A stretch of DNA of 10,538 nucleotides from Bacillota bacterium (GTDB lineage Bacteria > Bacillota > Clostridia > Peptostreptococcales > Anaerovoracaceae). The DNA lies in the NCBI GenBank assembly GCA_029266295.1, contig JAQSXD010000089.1, forward strand, positions 1 to 10,538. The letters run 5' to 3'. A program made the position numbers and the translations under genes. This document shows, piece after piece, positions 6,114 to 10,538 of the stretch (position 1 is the stretch's first letter; every line of letters begins with the position of its first letter). The notes under the pieces were generated by a model that was not told the origin of the DNA, made no database searches, and saw only the letters and a program-made list of their open reading frames with translations.

Positions 6114-8171
6114 CTACGGCCTGCCCTGCCGAAGGTAACCGGTGCGTTTCACCTTCTCAATGGTTCGAGTGATATATTTTGTCAGCTTTTCCTCAAAGAC
6201 CTCTTCTGAAATTTCCTTATTCTCGATCATAAAGAGACCCTTTTCCCAGCTTGCGGTGAGAATTGGGTTCAGAAGCTCCTTGGCGGTATGGCGTACCAGT
6301 TCCACAACAGCCTCACCTTTGGGCTCTGGCGTAACGATCTGGGTTTTATTATTAATTTTAATGTGTCCAATGTCTGAAAGCTTTTTTATAATCCCCGCTC
6401 TGGTGGCAGAGGTCCCGATTCCGCAGGTTTTGATCTGTTCCCTCAGCTCTTCGTTTTCGATATATTTTCCCGCCTTTTCCATTGTGAGGATCAGCGAACC
6501 GTCGGTAAAACGGGACGGAGGCTTGGTTTCCTTTTCTTCCAGGTCATAGCTTGTGACATCGCATTTTTCTTTTTTCACCAACTGCTGGATCGGGGATTCG
6601 GACAATTCCTCATCTTTCTTCGCTGCAGAGACGTCATAGATTTCCTTCCAGCCCAGCTCATTCAAGGTCCTGGAATTGGTGACGAAGAGTTCTGAGCCCA
6701 CCGTAGTCTCTACGCGAACCGTATTGTATTCTGCAGGAGGATAAAAGATTGCAAGAAAACGCTTTACAATCAGCATGTAAATGTTTCTTGTCTCCTCGTC
6801 CAGACCCGATAGTGCTGTGGTCACATAGGTAGGAATGATGGCATAATGGTCCGTGACCTTGCTGTCATCTACAAAGCGCTTTGTTTTCTTGTCTGCCGCC
6901 AGCTTTCCAAACTCTTTGATTCTGATTACCGGTTCCTTGAAGTCCTCGTTTTTATAAAGACCGTTGAGTATTTTGGGCAGCTCCGGGATGACCTCGGTGG
7001 AAAGAACCCTGCTGTCGGTTCTGGGATAGGAAATCAGCTTCTTCTCGTAGAGCGTCTGGGCAATTTCCAAAGTACGGTTTACGGAGATCTTGAATTTCTT
7101 ATTGGCCTCGGACTGAAGCTCCGCCAGATTGAACAGCAAGGGAGGCTGTTCCTTCTTCACCTTGATCTCTACCTTCTTTACGGCAGCCTCCTGTCCTTCC
7201 AGGCTTCTGATGACTTCCTCTGCTTCCTCTTTGCTGATGTATTTCTCTTCGCTCTCGGAATCCTCCGGTGCTTTTTCTCCGGCTTTGCCAGCTTGCTTTC
7301 CAGCTGCCTTCCCATCCGCAGCCTTCATGCTCGTGCCTGCTCCATCCTGGTCTGCTGAACCTCGGGAATTCTTTCCTTCCTTTTTATCGTCCTTCTGATC
7401 ATCTTTTTTGGGCTGCCACTTCCCTTTATATGCAATTCTGCTGTCCTTTGAAATGAAGTTGGCGTTGATGACATAATAGGGCCTCGGCACAAAGTTTCTG
7501 ATTTCAAGCTCCCGATCAACGATAAGCCCAAGGACACAGGTCATGACTCTGCCGATGGGAATTACTGCGGATTTGCCTTCCTGCAGGGTCTCAGCCAGTT
7601 GCCTTCCGTACCTGCAGGTGTAGATTCTGCTGAAATTCATACCGAAGAGCCAGTCCTCTTTTGCTCGGCAGTAAGCTGACTTTGATAATGAGTCATACTC
7701 ACTAAGATCCTTTGCTTCATTGATACCCTTTTTCACTGCTTCCTCCGTCTGCGCGGAGATCCAGACCCGTTTCGCTGCCTTTTCTGATCCGCTCATCTGA
7801 TACACCAGACGGAATATGTATTCTCCTTCCCGTCCGCTGTCGGTGCAGGAATAAATCATATCCACGTCTTTTCTCGTCATCAGATTCTTAACAGTTTCAA
7901 ACTGCTTCGCCGTGCCCTTGCTGTCGATTACAACATATTTGTATTCTTTGGGGATAATGGGGAGGTGTTCGACCCTCCACAGCTTATACTCCGGGTCATA
8001 GGCATCCGGGTATGCCAAGGTGACAAGGTGCCCAAAGCACCATGTTATAATGGAGTGCTCCGTCTCAGCATAGCCTCTTGCTCTGTCGGAAGGGGAAATC
8101 CTTACATCCAGAACATTTGCAAAGCTTGCTGCAACGGATGGTTTTTCTGTTATATATAATTGCTTGCTCAA
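6114..8171 (-). CDS. topB: DNA topoisomerase III (type IA)
   Basis: A 685-residue type IA topoisomerase, which cuts one DNA strand through a tyrosyl-5'-phosphate link to relax negative supercoils and decatenate replication or recombination intermediates. The N-terminal Toprim domain has TEKPSVA (E9) and TDSGREGEYI (110-119). The catalytic tyrosine is Y382 in LISYPRTDSR. Conserved PPSRFTDGSLILTME (551-565) and GIGTSATRAGII (584-595) follow. Between the conserved RPYYVINANF segment (230-239) and the active-site domain is a lysine-, alanine- and glutamate-rich low-complexity insert (about 253-310). No C-terminal zinc ribbon is visible, as expected for TopB rather than TopA. Initiation is at TTG (8171), supported by GAGG 6 bases upstream and by the family N-terminus starting there. 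It stands alone between terminator 5956-5997 and the PBP gene; no mobile-element genes are nearby. Confidence 0.95.
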   Translation of the reverse strand: MSKQLYITEKPSVAASFANVLDVRISPSDRARGYAETEHSIITWCFGHLVTLAYPDAYDPEYKLWRVEHLPIIPKEYKYVVIDSKGTAKQFETVKNLMTRKDVDMIYSCTDSGREGEYIFRLVYQMSGSEKAAKRVWISAQTEEAVKKGINEAKDLSEYDSLSKSAYCRAKEDWLFGMNFSRIYTCRYGRQLAETLQEGKSAVIPIGRVMTCVLGLIVDRELEIRNFVPRPYYVINANFISKDSRIAYKGKWQPKKDDQKDDKKEGKNSRGSADQDGAGTSMKAADGKAAGKQAGKAGEKAPEDSESEEKYISKEEAEEVIRSLEGQEAAVKKVEIKVKKEQPPLLFNLAELQSEANKKFKISVNRTLEIAQTLYEKKLISYPRTDSRVLSTEVIPELPKILNGLYKNEDFKEPVIRIKEFGKLAADKKTKRFVDDSKVTDHYAIIPTYVTTALSGLDEETRNIYMLIVKRFLAIFYPPAEYNTVRVETTVGSELFVTNSRTLNELGWKEIYDVSAAKKDEELSESPIQQLVKKEKCDVTSYDLEEKETKPPSRFTDGSLILTMEKAGKYIENEELREQIKTCGIGTSATRAGIIKKLSDIGHIKINNKTQIVTPEPKGEAVVELVRHTAKELLNPILTASWEKGLFMIENKEISEEVFEEKLTKYITRTIEKVKRTGYLRQGRP

Positions 8172-8361
8172 TGGTTACCTCTTATATGCTTTATTCACTG
8201 GTTCCGCCTGCGCAGTGCAGTAACATGAGACCGATTGGTCTTGAATTGTCTCAAATGGTCTCATTGCCTCGGATCTTTGTTTCAAATGCGTATAAGTATG
8301 GTATCACATTCCGATGTCTTTGTGGAAGCCAATTTCAATTTTGCAATGGATATTTCATGGT
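8172..8361. other. Spacer between PBP gene and topB
   Basis: A 190-bp non-coding spacer. No convincing intrinsic terminator follows the PBP stop, so read-through into topB is possible. No good promoter match was found. The notable content is the phased repeat at 8227-8262. Confidence 0.5.
8227..8262. repeat. Three tandem 10-bp imperfect repeats plus an inverted half-site
   Basis: Plus strand GATTGGTCTT (8233-8242), GAATTGTCTC (8243-8252) and AAATGGTCTC (8253-8262) share the pattern ..TTGTCTC/..TGGTCTC with a strict 10-base period. GAGACC at 8227-8232 is the inverse of GGTCTC. Spacing of one helical turn is typical of a protein-binding array. It lies about 55-90 bases upstream of the topB start. 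Confidence 0.45.
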
Positions 8362-10146
8362 TCACCGCTTACTTCCCTCTCCGGAGGAGGGTCTGATTTT
8401 AAGGTATCGCAATGAATTTTCCAGGATCTCCTTAACCCCTGGGGCTGCGATCAGGCTTCCGGCTTTCACACCTTTCGGATTGTCCACAATCAGTAGAATG
8501 GAAATCCTGGGATCTTCAATGGGTGCCATTCCTACAAAGGAAGAGTATGTATCCTCGCTGTATCCGCCATTGAACGCCTTATTGGCAGTTCCAGTTTTCC
8601 CTCCAATCCTGTATCCGCTGATTCTGGCTTTGATTCCGCCGCCTTCATCGACAACGGATTCCATGATAGCAATCATTTCCTCTGTAGTCTTCTTGGATAG
8701 CATTTGCCGCTCAATCCTAATCTCATTTTTCCATACCACATTGCCGCGGCCGGTGGTCATTTCCTTCACAAGCCTTGGCTTCATGATTTTCCCTTCATTT
8801 CCTATGGCAGAAATTGCAGTTATTAGTTGAATCGGTGTTACTGCTATGCCTTGTCCATAGGACATGGTCGCCAGCCCCACCGGCCCTGCAGACGATTGAT
8901 TTTGAAGTATCGCGAGACCTTCTCCGGGAAAGTCGATCCCGGTTCTGTCCGTCAGTCCAAAGAGCTCTAAATATTCATAATACCTCTGTATCCCAATTCT
9001 CCGGGCCAGTTCAACAAAAACAGGGTTACAGGAATTTTCAACCGCTTCCACCAGAGTTTCCCTTCCGTGAGGGTTACGCCACTGCAAACATTTTAAGATC
9101 GTCCCTGCAACGTTTACTTTACCGGTATCATAGAACGTATCTTTCGGTGTTGTTACCCCTTCCTGCAGTGCGATTGCCGTTGTCAAGAGTTTAAAGGTTG
9201 AGCCAGGTTCATAAGTGTCACTCACCATGGGATTGCGCCACATCGAATTCCAGTAATCAAGTTTTTGGCTGTCCGAAAGGGTTTCCAGGTATGCAGCCGC
9301 TGCTCCATCCAAAGGAACTCTCGGGTTGCCTGGATCAAAGTCCGGGTTCATTGCCATCGCAAGGATGTCCCCTGTCTTCGGGTCCATAACGATACACATT
9401 ACTCTGTCAGCAGCAGTATTTTCAATGACATGGTCCAAAGCATTTTCAACATACATCTGGATCACCGCATCAATGGTTAATACAATATCCCATCCGTCTT
9501 TCGCCTGAAAGTATTTCTCTCGCCCACGAAACAAATTCTCTCCGTCTCGGTCAGCATAGTAAATGAAGCGTCCGTTCATCCCGCTCAGGTATTGATCGTA
9601 TTCAAGTTCAATGCCCATAAGCCCCCTGTTTTCGTCGGTGGTGCTTCCCAAAACATGTGCGGCAAATGCACCCATGGGATAGTGGCGTTTTACTTCCTCT
9701 GTAATTTCAACTCCATAAAACCCGCATTCTCTGATTTTATCAACCTTCTCTTTCTCCACATATTTGGCAATTTTTACGAGGCTTTTTTTCGTGTTCATGG
9801 AAGCAAGAACTGAATTTTGATCCAGTGAAAGGATCCTCGCTAACGCAGCTGCCGTCTCAGTAATCTGCTCTTCCTTGGTCTTTTTTGATCTGGGGTTGGT
9901 CAGTGCCGCAGGCCGAACCCAAACGCTGTGGGTAACAGCACTGACCGCAAGCTCCTTACCATTTCTGTCATAGATAGCTCCCCTTTTGGCTGGTACGATT
10001 TTATCCCGGGTCTGCTGTTCCATTGCAATTTTTTCATATTTCTCGCAGGATACAATCTGCACCCATCCAATGCGGAACGCAAGGGAAATGAGCATAAAAT
10101 CTATGATAATGAATAGGATAATGATCCTTCTTTTCACCTCAGTCAT
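8362..10146 (-). CDS. Class B penicillin-binding protein (SpoVD/PBP2-like transpeptidase, no PASTA domain)
   Basis: A 594-residue monofunctional D,D-transpeptidase that crosslinks peptidoglycan outside the membrane. It has one N-terminal membrane anchor (about 8-31), then a dimerisation/pedestal domain starting at KRGAIYDRNG (54-63). The transpeptidase domain has all three active-site motifs: STFK (316-319, nucleophile S316), SCN (372-374) and KTGT (517-520). The segment before the nucleophile (WRNPMVSDTYEPG) is SpoVD-like. The protein ends soon after the transpeptidase domain and lacks the C-terminal PASTA domain common in SpoVD. It is not beside mra/mur genes, so it may be an accessory copy rather than the housekeeping FtsI or SpoVD (inference). 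Its ATG overlaps the end of the upstream class D-type gene by 8 bases, implying co-translation; GGGAAG-type or strong AGGAGG sites are not obvious, which fits coupling. Confidence 0.94.
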   Translation of the reverse strand: MTEVKRRIIILFIIIDFMLISLAFRIGWVQIVSCEKYEKIAMEQQTRDKIVPAKRGAIYDRNGKELAVSAVTHSVWVRPAALTNPRSKKTKEEQITETAAALARILSLDQNSVLASMNTKKSLVKIAKYVEKEKVDKIRECGFYGVEITEEVKRHYPMGAFAAHVLGSTTDENRGLMGIELEYDQYLSGMNGRFIYYADRDGENLFRGREKYFQAKDGWDIVLTIDAVIQMYVENALDHVIENTAADRVMCIVMDPKTGDILAMAMNPDFDPGNPRVPLDGAAAAYLETLSDSQKLDYWNSMWRNPMVSDTYEPGSTFKLLTTAIALQEGVTTPKDTFYDTGKVNVAGTILKCLQWRNPHGRETLVEAVENSCNPVFVELARRIGIQRYYEYLELFGLTDRTGIDFPGEGLAILQNQSSAGPVGLATMSYGQGIAVTPIQLITAISAIGNEGKIMKPRLVKEMTTGRGNVVWKNEIRIERQMLSKKTTEEMIAIMESVVDEGGGIKARISGYRIGGKTGTANKAFNGGYSEDTYSSFVGMAPIEDPRISILLIVDNPKGVKAGSLIAAPGVKEILENSLRYLKIRPSSGEGSKR

Positions 10147-10538
10147 ACAGCAAATCGTTTGAGATATTCATTGCAATTTCTTTTGCGGCAACGCTTGATG
10201 CCTCATTTTTATCCTCCAGATAGACTGCAAAATAATACCGTTTTGACTCCCGTTCGCAAAATCCAACAAACCATGCATTTCCATTCACGCCTGAGCCAGT
10301 TTTTCCGTAAATACGCACCCCGTTGCTGTCTTGAACCAGCATGAGATTCTGAAGCAACGCCACATGCTCCGGTGAGAATTCCGTATTTCCCTCGAAGATC
10401 TTTTCTACGATACCAACCTGCTCTATCGGCGAAATCTTCAAGGAGGAATCAAGCCAGAAACCGTTCAAATCAGGCAGTGGATTCGTATTGCTCCCCTGCC
10501 ATTCGCTGATATCCCTGTTGCCGTAATGAAGATTTTCC
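10139..10538 (-). CDS. Class D beta-lactamase or BlaR1-type penicillin-sensor domain, C-terminal part (cut by right edge)
   Basis: The last 132 residues of a serine penicillin-recognising enzyme of the class D fold. The frame is open to the window edge. Visible motifs: HYGNRDIS, with the class D Tyr-Gly-Asn triad, FWLDSSLKISPIEQV, the KTG box in IYGKTGSG, and AWFVGFCE on the following strand. These are shared by Gram-positive class D beta-lactamases and by the sensor domain at the end of BlaR1/MecR1. The part that would decide (signal peptide versus M56 zinc-peptidase membrane domain, and the S-x-x-K nucleophile) is outside the window. It either hydrolyses beta-lactams or senses them at the outer membrane face. 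The stop overlaps the PBP start by 8 bases, so the two are almost certainly co-expressed. Confidence 0.85.
   Translation of the reverse strand, partial: ENLHYGNRDISEWQGSNTNPLPDLNGFWLDSSLKISPIEQVGIVEKIFEGNTEFSPEHVALLQNLMLVQDSNGVRIYGKTGSGVNGNAWFVGFCERESKRYYFAVYLEDKNEASSVAAKEIAMNISNDLLYD

Noticed and set aside
6846..7358. A 170-codon plus-strand ORF inside topB
   Set aside because: Fully antisense to conserved topB sequence, and its leucine/phenylalanine-rich content is what the complement of lysine/glutamate codons gives.
7815..7850. Gly in place of the middle Asp of the Toprim DxDxE motif in topB
   Set aside because: D-x-G-R-E-G-E is, to my recollection, common in Firmicute topoisomerase III proteins, and the remaining acidic residues and the active-site Tyr are present; not treated as a defect.
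8078..8830. A 250-codon plus-strand ORF crossing the PBP/topB spacer
   Set aside because: It lies antisense to the well-supported PBP and topB coding regions, has no family resemblance and no good ribosome site; it is a shadow frame.
1..10538. Mobile element, CRISPR array or defence system
   Set aside because: No transposase, integrase, att-like direct repeats, spacer-repeat pattern or recognisable defence gene was seen. topB alone is not evidence of an integrative element.

Overview
The window looks like chromosome of a Gram-positive, low-to-moderate-GC member of the Bacillota, most likely class Clostridia (inference from gene content; genus not assigned). Reasons: purine-rich AGGAG/GGAGG ribosome binding sites, use of TTG and GTG starts, a polysaccharide co-polymerase and BY-kinase encoded as two separate proteins, a PHP-type phosphotyrosine phosphatase instead of a low-molecular-weight one, and a class D beta-lactamase/BlaR1-type domain of the Gram-positive kind. 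Every convincing gene lies on the minus strand, so transcription runs from right to left.

Right end (10538 to 8362): the C-terminal part of a class D beta-lactamase or BlaR1-type penicillin-sensor protein, cut by the window edge, overlaps by 8 bases the start of a SpoVD/PBP2-like class B penicillin-binding protein that has no PASTA domain. The overlap suggests translational coupling and possibly a beta-lactam-responsive cell-wall pair.

Middle (8361 to 4011): a 190-bp spacer with a 10-bp-periodic repeat leads to a topoisomerase III (topB) with a low-complexity insert. A 252-bp spacer follows, holding a good sigma-A-type promoter, the topB-proximal terminator and a GC-rich hairpin. Next comes a soluble EAL-(Cache/YkuI-like)-GGDEF protein that should make and/or degrade cyclic di-GMP, closed by its own terminator.

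Left part (about 3910 to 1): the start of an exopolysaccharide/capsule operon in the order co-polymerase (YveK/CapA type), BY-kinase (YwqD/CapB), PHP phosphatase (YwqE/CapC), initiating phosphoglycosyltransferase, and a GT4 glycosyltransferase cut by the left edge. Kinase, its membrane activator and phosphatase form the usual tyrosine-phosphorylation control circuit. The phosphoglycosyltransferase starts the lipid-linked repeat unit and the GT4 enzyme extends it. Just upstream of the co-polymerase is an unlisted 45-codon ORF whose stop overlaps the co-polymerase start; its start codon sits in an inverted repeat. Cyclic di-GMP signalling next to an exopolysaccharide operon is suggestive of control but not proven by the sequence.

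No tRNA, rRNA, CRISPR array, insertion sequence or integrase was recognised. The candidates most worth checking are the sensor/PBP overlap, the small coupled ORF in the polysaccharide leader, and the phased repeat in front of topB.
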